Source of the DNA: CAYVLI01 sp964452105 [NCBI: uncultured Nitrospinota bacterium]
GTDB taxonomy: Bacteria > JAUXIQ01
NCBI GenBank assembly: GCA_964452105.1
Contig: CAYVLI010000187.1
Coordinates: 1-5,662, forward strand
Direction: 5' to 3'
Length of the DNA stretch: 5,662 nucleotides
Position numbers and translations under genes: made by a program. Below are positions 1 to 4,903 of this stretch, one piece after another. The notes under the pieces were generated by a model. That model ran no database searches, was not told the origin of the DNA, and worked only from the letters and a program-made list of their open reading frames with translations. Positions within the stretch are counted from its first letter, which is position 1, and the number at the start of each line of letters is the position of its first letter.

Positions 1-26
1 CGCAGCAACTACCTTCCTAATTCCCT

Positions 27-54
27 TGCTGTCGGGTGCGGAGACCCGACAGCA
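27..54. repeat. Perfect 11-bp-stem hairpin (extragenic repeat)
   Basis: Bases 27-37 (TGCTGTCGGGT) are the exact reverse complement of 44-54, with a six-base loop GCGGAG. No run of T follows on either strand within a few bases, so it does not look like a standard intrinsic terminator. It is the first of four hairpins packed into bases 27-200, and resembles the short palindromic extragenic elements scattered through many environmental genomes. The inverted repeat is seen directly; membership of a genome-wide family is inferred. Confidence 0.7.
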
Positions 55-71
55 CCGCGAATCTCCTTCTG

Positions 72-86
72 GTGGGCGCAGCCCAC
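72..86. repeat. Short GC-rich hairpin, 6-bp stem
   Basis: GTGGGC (72-77) pairs with GCCCAC (81-86) across a three-base loop GCA. It is small enough to occur by chance, but its place between the 27-54 hairpin and the two GTAGGGGC hairpins suggests it belongs to the same cluster of extragenic elements. Confidence 0.4.
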
Positions 87-112
87 GCTGTTACTGCACA
101 CAACGGTAACCA

Positions 113-149
113 GCGCGTTCTTCGTAGGGGCAGGCCTCTGTGCCTGCCC
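113..149. repeat. GTAGGGGC-type hairpin repeat, copy 1
   Basis: GGGCAGGC (128-135) pairs perfectly with GCCTGCCC (142-149) around the loop CTCTGT. The 20 bases that lead into and start the stem (113-132) match 162-181 at 18 of 20 positions, the two differences being adjacent, so copies 1 and 2 are tandem diverged units with a 49-bp period. The element lies downstream of the cupin gene on its strand. It may act as an mRNA 3'-end structure or be a REP-like element; neither is shown. Confidence 0.65.
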
Positions 150-161
150 AAACCGCCAACG

Positions 162-200
162 GCGCGTTTCTCGTAGGGGCACGGCGCGCCGTGCCTCTAC
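162..200. repeat. GTAGGGGC-type hairpin repeat, copy 2, overlapping the cupin stop
   Basis: Bases 173-200 form a near-perfect 28-bp palindrome: GTAGGGGCACGGC against GCCGTGCCTCTAC, with one G-T wobble. Bases 162-181 repeat 113-132 with two mismatches. The minus-strand cupin gene ends inside it: its TAG stop is the complement of CTA at 197-199. The repeat therefore supplies the stop codon and may have replaced the original 3' end of the gene. The flank GTGCCTCTACTCGAA (191-205) recurs at 5130-5144 with one mismatch, so the element may extend a few bases into the coding sequence. Confidence 0.7.
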
Positions 201-577
201 TCGAACCTCCCACGCTGCAGTTTGCCATGTACCTCCTTATGGTCGGCCTCTGACGGCGGAGGTTTCACCACGTGTAGGGCCTTCATCTCCGTACGCGCCA
301 GCACTCCCCTGGCGACGCCGGCCGGAACCACCACCAGGTCGCCGGCTTTGACTTCCCGTCTTTCATCCCCTGCCGCCACCTGCCCTTCTCCCTCGATGAT
401 GTATAGAACCAGATCGATTCCAGGCGTGTGGACGGGGATGAATTGACCGGCCTTGAAGTAACAGACGATCACACGCATTTCCGGGGCGTCGTAAACGGGT
501 ACGGGATTGAACTTCTGCTCATCGAACTGCTTTAAATCGTTTACATTGGCGAAAACGTGCTTAAGGTCGGACTGCAT
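197..577 (-). CDS. Small single-domain cupin protein with most metal ligands missing
   Basis: A 126-residue cytoplasmic protein with no signal peptide or membrane segment. The conserved beta-barrel fold shows in GQFIPVHTPG...YIIEGEGQV (44-67) and KAGDLVVVPAGVARGV (77-92), the positions of cupin motifs 1 and 2. The usual metal ligands are mostly absent: motif 1 keeps His50, but its partner His is Pro52 and the Glu position is Leu; motif 2 has Arg90 where His is expected. It may therefore bind a ligand or act as a sensor rather than as a metal enzyme. The C-terminal stretch LHVVKPPPSEADHKEV (101-116) looks like a conserved tail of a cupin subgroup. The start is the ATG at 577, preceded by a purine-rich AGAGGGA; an in-frame extension to 646 would cover the promoter and lacks a ribosome site. 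It is divergent from the SCO cluster. The substrate is unknown. Confidence 0.85.
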   Translation of the reverse strand: MQSDLKHVFANVNDLKQFDEQKFNPVPVYDAPEMRVIVCYFKAGQFIPVHTPGIDLVLYIIEGEGQVAAGDERREVKAGDLVVVPAGVARGVLARTEMKALHVVKPPPSEADHKEVHGKLQRGRFE

Positions 578-631
578 GGTTTCCCTCTCTTTCCTTTCTG
601 ATAAAATTCGAATGTCTGCTTCCTTCTGAAT

Positions 632-671
632 ATTGTCCACCAGCAAAACGATTTTCTTTGACCGAGGTCAA
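632..671 (-). promoter_or_regulatory. Probable activator-dependent promoter for the cupin gene
   Basis: On the minus strand GACAAT (637 to 632) matches the -10 consensus at four of six positions. Its centre is exactly 30 bp from the centre of the inverted repeat at 656-673. No good -35 element lies 16-18 bp upstream of it, which fits a class II arrangement in which a CRP/FNR-type activator takes the place of the -35 contact. The implied transcript starts near 623-626, leaving a leader of about 47 bases. This is inferred from spacing only. Confidence 0.45.
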
Positions 672-673
672 AG
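656..673. promoter_or_regulatory. Perfect 18-bp operator, FNR/FixK-like (TTGA-N6-TCAA)
   Basis: CTTTGACC (656-663), a two-base spacer GA, and GGTCAAAG (666-673) form a perfect inverted repeat. Its core, TTGACCGAGGTCAA at 658-671, fits the TTGA-N6-TCAA pattern of the FixK/FNR branch of CRP-family regulators and differs from classical FNR (TTGAT-N4-ATCAA) only in the innermost base of each half-site. It sits midway in the divergent region between the cupin and the SCO cluster, so one regulator dimer could control both. The regulator is not encoded here, and another dimeric regulator with the same symmetry cannot be excluded. Confidence 0.7.
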
Positions 674-704
674 CCCCTGAAAACTGCATGGGATAATATT
701 AAAA
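658..704 (+). promoter_or_regulatory. Probable class II-type promoter of the SCO cluster
   Basis: GATAAT (692-697) matches the -10 consensus at five of six positions, with AT-rich sequence downstream. The operator centre (664.5) lies 30 bp before the hexamer centre, close to the spacing seen when an FNR/CRP dimer binds near -41.5. The TTGACC at 658-663 is 28 bp from the -10 box, too far to be an ordinary -35. Transcription would begin near 704, giving a leader of about 60 bases to the first gene. Confidence 0.5.
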
Positions 705-763
705 ATGATATCAAGCAAATCTCTAAAATATGCTGTTTAACTGAATCAGGAAGGCTTAAGCGC

Positions 764-1228
764 TTGGTTGAATTGGGCAGGTATCTTTCGGTTATCGCCG
801 TGCTTGCGGGAGTCATCCTGCTGCCGCTAATCTATCGAGGTACGTCTGTCCCCGCGGCATGCAGGGTCTGGGCCGGAAACCGGCCCGCTCTAAAAGATGC
901 GGCGGCGGTAAAGGCCCGTGCCGGTGACAGAAAGAGCAGGATCGCAGGATTGTTCAAGAAGGTGAAGCTCTTCTGCAATAGCACCAGCACGCTGTCGGAC
1001 GGCTCCAGGGATTACCATTTCATTTACATGCTCATCTTCAACGTTTCGGGTTTACTGGCGGCCATATTCATCTTCTTCGGAAGGTCGGCAAGGAAATTTT
1101 TCGGAAACAGGCTGCACAGGATTTACAGATTGACCGCTCAAGCCCTATTCATCATACGACCCTCCACACGGTCATCCGGCCACAGGACGGGAGCTTCGGG
1201 CTTAAATAATGGAGGCACACGGAATTGA
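764..1228 (+). CDS. Small two-segment membrane protein next to SCO, first relative
   Basis: I do not recognise this 154-residue protein. It has a hydrophobic segment at about 7-24, a basic linker facing outward by prediction, a second hydrophobic segment at about 86-106, and a basic tail (Arg107, Arg110, Lys111, Arg116, Arg120) that predicts an inside C-terminus. Just before the second segment is KVKLFC (67-71 region, Cys71) and then Tyr84-His85. The same pattern, KxKLFC...YH...membrane segment...G-x5-FF, occurs in the small protein two genes downstream. Cys33 is a second cysteine just outside the first segment. The start is a TTG with AGGAAGG nine bases upstream. The gene ends in TTGA shared with the start of SCO, implying translational coupling. 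The last 25 residues are low in complexity and may be poorly conserved. A role in metal or thiol handling with SCO is inference from context. Confidence 0.65.
   Translation: MVELGRYLSVIAVLAGVILLPLIYRGTSVPAACRVWAGNRPALKDAAAVKARAGDRKSRIAGLFKKVKLFCNSTSTLSDGSRDYHFIYMLIFNVSGLLAAIFIFFGRSARKFFGNRLHRIYRLTAQALFIIRPSTRSSGHRTGASGLNNGGTRN
1211..1227 (+). promoter_or_regulatory. Ribosome site fixing the TTG start of SCO
   Basis: GGAGG (1211-1215) lies nine bases before TTG at 1225. Starting here includes the whole signal peptide, which any later in-frame start would cut. The TTG overlaps the TGA stop of the preceding gene. Confidence 0.7.
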
Positions 1229-1860
1229 GAAGGTTCAAAAATATTTTTACCCTGGCGCTTTTGGCAACCATGCTGGCCTTTCCGATTGCCGCTGCACTTG
1301 CCGACACTCATGCGAAAGAGCATGGGGCCAGAATAGAGAGCACCTCCAAAAAGAGGCTGATAGCGGCCGAGGATACGCTGGGAAAGAAGGTTGCTGATTA
1401 CACGTTGATAGACCAGGACGGCAAGAAATTCCAGCTTAAGGAACTAAAAGGAAAGCCCTACCTAATTAGCTTCATATACACCACCTGCACCCACGCCTGC
1501 CCCATCATTACGCACCGACTCGCCGACGCGCTTAAAAAGGTGAGAAAAAATTTGGGGAAAAGGTTCAATGTGCTGAGCGTCGGCTTCGACGTGGATCACG
1601 ATACACCCCATGCGCTCAAGGAATTCAGGGCACGATTCGTGGATGGCCTGGATGCCTGGAAGTTCACAACCGCGGACGAGGATACCATTAAAGCTCTCAC
1701 TTCCAACTTCGGATTCTATTACCATAAAGAACAGTTAGGCGGATATGCGCACATGAACATGATCTCCGTGGTGGACTCAAAAGGGGTAATCAGAAGCCAC
1801 ATTTACGGCATGGAGCCGAGCAAGAGGGAGATAATCAAAGAACTTAAAAAAGTATGGTAA
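1225..1860 (+). CDS. SCO1/SenC family copper/thiol protein, exported
   Basis: A 211-residue thioredoxin-fold protein of the SCO1/SenC/PrrC family, whose members deliver copper to the CuA site of cytochrome c oxidase or act as thiol-disulfide reductases outside the cytoplasmic membrane. Residues 1-26 are a signal peptide or N-terminal anchor (basic start, hydrophobic 8-25, ALA-D cleavage-like site) with no lipobox Cys. The mature part has the CxxxC copper motif (Cys88, Cys92, in TTCTHACP), the following VGFDVDHDTP (119-128) that matches the family's SxDPxxDTP element, and the conserved distal His176 in YAHMNMISVVD. All three copper ligands are present, so it should be functional. Length is normal for the family. 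It sits between two small membrane proteins that appear related to each other, not beside recognisable oxidase genes, so its client is uncertain. Confidence 0.93.
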   Translation: MRRFKNIFTLALLATMLAFPIAAALADTHAKEHGARIESTSKKRLIAAEDTLGKKVADYTLIDQDGKKFQLKELKGKPYLISFIYTTCTHACPIITHRLADALKKVRKNLGKRFNVLSVGFDVDHDTPHALKEFRARFVDGLDAWKFTTADEDTIKALTSNFGFYYHKEQLGGYAHMNMISVVDSKGVIRSHIYGMEPSKREIIKELKKVW

Positions 1861-1903
1861 CAGCCTATCCTGTCACGAGGCGCATCCATCCCCTGATTTT
1901 GTT

Positions 1904-1921
1904 AGAAAGGTGATTTCCTTG
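1904..1921 (+). promoter_or_regulatory. Ribosome site favouring TTG 1919 for the third cluster gene
   Basis: AGAAAGG (1904-1910) ends eight bases before TTG at 1919. The alternative in-frame GTG at 1910 overlaps this purine tract and so lacks a properly spaced ribosome site. TTG 1919 gives a protein starting MGFKKT, a normal signal-peptide start. Confidence 0.55.
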
Positions 1922-2284
1922 GGTTTCAAGAAAACTGCAATTACAATAGTCATGGCGGTAATGGTCGCGGGATTTCTGATGCTGCGTGCGGACACTGCTT
2001 CCGCCTATGAAGTATCCCCAAAAATCAGCGTGGAACGCCACGACCCGTCATTTTACACAAGCAGAGCTCCCGCCGATACGGATACGAGAATCGATCCCCG
2101 GTTGTTGAGCAAGGCTTACAAGTCGAAACTTTTCTGCATTCCCAACGCGGGAAAGAGAAAATCCGTCTATCATAGCTACCTCTGGGTGGTGGTGCTTTTA
2201 CATGCCGGAGGGGGAGCGGCGCTGGCGTTCGTTCTGGTTGGCGACCGCATCCAATCGTTTTTTAGCGCTATACTTCGCCTTTAG
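1919..2284 (+). CDS. Small exported/membrane protein next to SCO, second relative
   Basis: An unrecognised 121-residue protein (124 if GTG 1910 is used). Residues 1-29 look like a signal peptide (FKK, hydrophobic 7-22, then TASA-Y). An outward-facing segment of about 55 residues follows, then one membrane segment at about 87-108 and a short tail. Before the membrane segment are KSKLFC (68-73, Cys73) and Tyr84-His85; after it are Gly109 and Phe114-Phe115. This matches the protein two genes upstream: KxKLFC, then YH after 10-12 residues, then a small-residue-rich membrane segment with AA, then G-x5-FF. Cys and His would lie just outside the membrane, where SCO works, so metal or thiol exchange with SCO is a reasonable inference. 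It lies 58 bp after SCO (49 bp if GTG 1910 is used) with no terminator between, so probably in the same transcript. Its stop overlaps the stop of the opposing acyl-CoA dehydrogenase gene. Confidence 0.7.
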   Translation: MGFKKTAITIVMAVMVAGFLMLRADTASAYEVSPKISVERHDPSFYTSRAPADTDTRIDPRLLSKAYKSKLFCIPNAGKRKSVYHSYLWVVVLLHAGGGAALAFVLVGDRIQSFFSAILRL

Positions 2285-3432
2285 GACGCATCGCCCCGGA
2301 GGAGTCTGCGAGCAATTATTATCCTCTGAATTTCTGAAGTCCCCTCAGCGATCCGATACCCGCGCACGTTCCTGTAGATACGCTCGACGGGCGAGCCTTT
2401 GATGTAGCCCTTGCGGCCATGTATCTGAAGCGCATGGTCCGCCGCCGTTCCCACCATCTCGGTGGCGAAGAGCTTGGCGCGGGCGGTTTCATGGCGGGCG
2501 TCTTCTCCGTTATCCGCTTTCCAGGCGGCGCTGTAAACGAGCAGCCTGGCAGCGTTGATTCCCACATCCATATCGGATAGCATCCCCTGTATGAACTGCC
2601 GCTCCCCGATGGGTTTCCCGAAGGTGACCCGGCTTCTGGCATGCTCCACGCTCATCTGGAGGAGCCTTTCCCCCACGCCCACGCAGCGGGCGCTCAACTC
2701 CAGGCGGGCGTCCCCGATCCACTTCTGAGCCATCTCCATGCCTCCGCCGATATCCCCCAGAACGTTTTCGGCAGGCACGGTACAGTCCTCCAGGAATAGC
2801 TCCACCTGGTCCCACCGCGAACCCATGCTCCTGATGGCGGCTCCCAATCTGAGGCCGGGGATGTTTTTATCAACAAGAAAACAGGTTATGCCACCTGAAT
2901 CTCCATCTCCCGCTTTAGCGAAAACTTTTATGAAATCTGCTATGAGCCCGCCGCTGCATACTTTGGCCCCACTTATGGCATAGGCGTCGCCCGATTTTAC
3001 GGCGGCGGTTTTCATGCTCGCGGGGTCGGAAGCGCCCCCGATGTCTGAGAATGCGAAGGCCTCCCGCTTTTCGCCCCTGATAACAGGCAATAGGAATTTT
3101 TCTTTCTGCTCCTCGTCGCACTCATAGAGGATGCCGGAGGGGCTGCCGCCTGTTCCGTAATCAACGATGGTCTTACCCAGTTCCTCGGCTGCCAGGCAGC
3201 AGGGCAGCTTGCCCAGTTCCCTGCCCCCATACTCAGCCGGGGTCTTGAGCGCCCACAGGCCGCGCCGGCGGGCTGAAGCATCAAGCCTGTCCAGTTCACC
3301 GGCGGCGAGGCCGGTGGGATATTTTTCCTCATCTTCCATGGCCTGCGCTTCGAGGGGGAGCAACTCCTCTTCCACGAAGCCGCGAGCCAGATTCTGAAGC
3401 TCTTTTTGTTCGAGGGAAAGATTCAAGTCCAA
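2281..3432 (-). CDS. Acyl-CoA dehydrogenase family flavoprotein
   Basis: A 383-residue, full-length FAD enzyme of the acyl-CoA dehydrogenase family, expected to remove hydrogen from C2-C3 of an acyl-CoA and pass electrons to an electron-transfer flavoprotein. The N-terminal helical domain covers about 1-120. The beta domain starts at FAFSDIGGASDP (126-137), a divergent form of the usual xxTEPxAGSD signature (Ser for Thr, Asp for Glu, Ile for Pro). The C-terminal helical domain has ARSRVTFGKPIG (265-276), QIHGRKGY (336-343), then ERIYRNVRGYRIAEGTSEIQ (350-369). Glu363, in EGTSEIQ, is at the place of the catalytic base of medium- and short-chain enzymes, so activity is likely. The start is TTG at 3432 with AGGAGG seven bases upstream; that ribosome site overlaps the stop of the crotonase gene 12 bp away, so the two are surely one operon. 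The chain length or type of substrate cannot be told. Confidence 0.93.
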   Translation of the reverse strand: MDLNLSLEQKELQNLARGFVEEELLPLEAQAMEDEEKYPTGLAAGELDRLDASARRRGLWALKTPAEYGGRELGKLPCCLAAEELGKTIVDYGTGGSPSGILYECDEEQKEKFLLPVIRGEKREAFAFSDIGGASDPASMKTAAVKSGDAYAISGAKVCSGGLIADFIKVFAKAGDGDSGGITCFLVDKNIPGLRLGAAIRSMGSRWDQVELFLEDCTVPAENVLGDIGGGMEMAQKWIGDARLELSARCVGVGERLLQMSVEHARSRVTFGKPIGERQFIQGMLSDMDVGINAARLLVYSAAWKADNGEDARHETARAKLFATEMVGTAADHALQIHGRKGYIKGSPVERIYRNVRGYRIAEGTSEIQRIIIARRLLRGDAS

Positions 3433-3447
3433 TCGGCTGCCTCCTCA
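3430..3447 (-). promoter_or_regulatory. Ribosome site overlapping the crotonase stop, setting a TTG start
   Basis: On the minus strand TGAGGAGG combines the TGA stop of the crotonase gene (3447-3445) with AGGAGG (3445-3440), seven bases before the TTG start (3432) of the acyl-CoA dehydrogenase. This compact join implies coupled translation. Confidence 0.75.
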
Positions 3448-4233
3448 ACGACCCTTGAACTCGGGCTGGCGCTTCTCAACGAATGACTTTATTCCCTCGG
3501 CGGCGTCTTCGCTCCTGGAGCAGATGGACTGTGCGTAGGATTCGTATTCCAGAAGAGAGCGCAGCCCTTCCTCCAGGCTCTTGTAAATGGCTCTCTTGGC
3601 CATGCGTATGGCCAGAGGAGGGCCCTTGGCCAGGCGCTCGGCGAACTCGCGTGTAGCCTGCTGAAGCTGATCCGGCGGCACCACGCGGTTGACCATCCCT
3701 ATGCGCAGCGCTTCCCCGGCGTCTATAATATCCCCGGTGAAAATAAGTTCGCAGGCTTTGGCCGTTCCCACCAGCCAGGGTAAGAAGTATGAGCCGCCCC
3801 AGTCCGGGTGCAGGCCTCTGCGCGCAAAGACTTCCCCGAATCTCGCCTCGGTGGAAGCGATACGGATATCGCAGGCCAGGGCAAGGTTGCAGCCTGCGCC
3901 GGCCGCCACGCCATTGACGGAGGCTATGGCCGGTATGCCCATTCCGCGAAGCGCCAGTACGACTCTGTCCCTGGTGGGCATATCCGTCTCACCGCTTAAT
4001 ATTTCTCCCTGCTGCTCTCGCCGCTGGGCCATCTCCTTCACATCGCCGCCGGAGCAGAATCCGCGTCCGGCGCCGGTGATGACCAGCACCCTGGCCTCCT
4101 TTTCGGCTCTGAGCGCGGCATCGAGTATCTCCTCCCGCATATTCAGTCCCAGGGCGTTCAACCTGTCGGGGCGATTGAGGATAAGGGTGGCCACACTGTT
4201 TTCAACTTGATAAATTATATGTTCGTACGTCAT
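3445..4233 (-). CDS. Crotonase-family protein, PaaG-like active site
   Basis: A 262-residue protein of the enoyl-CoA hydratase/isomerase (crotonase) superfamily, full length. Family features: NRPDRLNAL (20-28), the first oxyanion-hole strand GRGFCSGGDV (56-65), the second in NGVAAGAGCNLALACD (107-122), and LIFTGDIIDAGEALRIGMVNRVV (163-185 region). The two glutamates that add water in rat mitochondrial hydratase (Glu144, Glu164) are replaced: Asn116 in GAGCNLA and Phe135 in FGEVFARRG. Asp144 in LHPDWGG is at the place of the catalytic Asp of PaaG-type isomerases and of Asp145 of 4-chlorobenzoyl-CoA dehalogenase. An isomerase, ring-modifying or other acyl-CoA reaction is therefore more likely than plain hydration. 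The ATG at 4233 follows AGGAGG at a short four-base spacing. It is co-transcribed with the acyl-CoA dehydrogenase just downstream. The alignment was made by eye. Confidence 0.9.
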   Translation of the reverse strand: MTYEHIIYQVENSVATLILNRPDRLNALGLNMREEILDAALRAEKEARVLVITGAGRGFCSGGDVKEMAQRREQQGEILSGETDMPTRDRVVLALRGMGIPAIASVNGVAAGAGCNLALACDIRIASTEARFGEVFARRGLHPDWGGSYFLPWLVGTAKACELIFTGDIIDAGEALRIGMVNRVVPPDQLQQATREFAERLAKGPPLAIRMAKRAIYKSLEEGLRSLLEYESYAQSICSRSEDAAEGIKSFVEKRQPEFKGR

Positions 4234-4262
4234 AAAACCTCCTGACCGAAAAAGTGGCGGGA

Positions 4263-4278
4263 AAAGGTAGAGACCTTT
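4263..4278 (-). other. Small hairpin between the CBS and crotonase genes
   Basis: AAAGGT (4263-4268) and ACCTTT (4273-4278) are a perfect six-base inverted repeat with a four-base loop, in the 78-bp gap between the two genes. On the minus strand a short T-rich stretch follows. It could attenuate read-through from the CBS gene, but the stem is weak. Confidence 0.25.
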
Positions 4279-4311
4279 AAAAAACGGCGGGGTGTCTTAT
4301 CGTGCCGAAGC

Positions 4312-4734
4312 TTAAGTTGATTCTTCTATTTCAAGTGCGTAACACCTGAGGATATCGGTCTCCGTAATCAGTCCCATCAGCCTGTTCTCTTCGTCCACCA
4401 CGGGCAGGCATCCTATCTTCTTGGAGAGCATGATAGCGGCGGCTTCTTTGAGGGGTGTATCCGGGCTGACCGTCAATACCTTTTCGCTCATTATCTCCTT
4501 CATGTTCACCGACTGCTCGAAGATGTCTATGTCGCTCTCCTGGTGCAGCAGCAGATTGCTCAACGAAGACCGGAAGAGGTCTCTCTGCGTAACTATGCCA
4601 GCCAGTTTCCCTCCCTTCATCACAGGGAGGTGCCTTAAGCGGCCCATCTCCATGATGTCTTCTGCCAGCCGCAGGCTCTCATCCAGCTCCACGGTGATTA
4701 CTTCAGTACTCATATAATCTTTGACCAGACGCAT
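4312..4734 (-). CDS. Stand-alone tandem CBS-domain protein
   Basis: A 140-residue soluble protein made almost wholly of two CBS domains, forming one Bateman module. CBS1 runs about 2-57 (VKDYMSTEVITVELDES ... RHLPVMKGGKLAGIVTQRDL) and CBS2 about 78-132 (MKEIMSEKVLTVSPDTPLKE ... CLPVVDEENRLMGLITETDI). The GIVTQRD and GLITETD elements, with Asp52 and Asp127, are those that hold the ribose of bound adenine nucleotides in this family, so a ligand such as AMP, ATP or S-adenosyl compound is likely. No effector domain is attached, so it must act on a partner. The start ATG at 4734 has AAGG five bases upstream. It is the same strand as the crotonase and acyl-CoA dehydrogenase genes, 78 bp upstream of them, so an energy-sensing link to that pathway is possible but not shown. 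Confidence 0.92.
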   Translation of the reverse strand: MRLVKDYMSTEVITVELDESLRLAEDIMEMGRLRHLPVMKGGKLAGIVTQRDLFRSSLSNLLLHQESDIDIFEQSVNMKEIMSEKVLTVSPDTPLKEAAAIMLSKKIGCLPVVDEENRLMGLITETDILRCYALEIEEST

Positions 4735-4798
4735 AGGTTCCTTTCTCTAATTTATCAAACATCCATCGGCAGTACCGCTTCTCCCATGCCCTATAATG

Positions 4799-4819
4799 AA
4801 AAAATGCGGCGCAATCCGC
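4799..4819 (-). terminator. Possible intrinsic terminator upstream of the CBS gene
   Basis: Read on the minus strand, GCGG-ATTGCG-CCGC (4819 to 4806) is a four-base-pair GC hairpin followed, after one A, by six T (4804-4799). It would end transcripts coming from the dehydrogenase remnant or the membrane protein gene, separating them from the CBS gene. The stem is short, so this is only moderately supported. Confidence 0.35.
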
Positions 4820-4903
4820 TAAGCGATGAACTTCTTTCCTCCCCATCCTTCACTGAGGGGTACCCTCCAGTCCATGCGTATTATCACTTCGCGAAACTTC
4901 CAA

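Noticed and set aside
1-200. CRISPR array
   Set aside because: The repeated units are only two, imperfect, palindromic and joined by similar rather than unique spacers, and no cas gene is near.
541-646. Upstream extension of the cupin to 646
   Set aside because: The longer start has no ribosome site and would include the predicted -10 region and leader; the ATG at 577 has a good one.
3689-4210. 173-residue plus-strand open frame opposite the crotonase
   Set aside because: It is antisense to a clear enzyme gene, rich in Ser/Pro/Ala, and matches no family; it arises from codon use on the real strand.
4244-4296. Similar AAAGTGGCGGG and AAACGGCGGGG stretches as a direct repeat
   Set aside because: Short, imperfect and of low complexity in a small gap; chance is enough.
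4716-4725. TTTGACC near the CBS start as a second regulator half-site
   Set aside because: It lies inside the CBS coding sequence and has no matching inverted half on the other side.
4792-4797. Perfect TATAAT on the plus strand as a promoter
   Set aside because: No -35-like hexamer lies 16-18 bp upstream, and no credible plus-strand gene follows.
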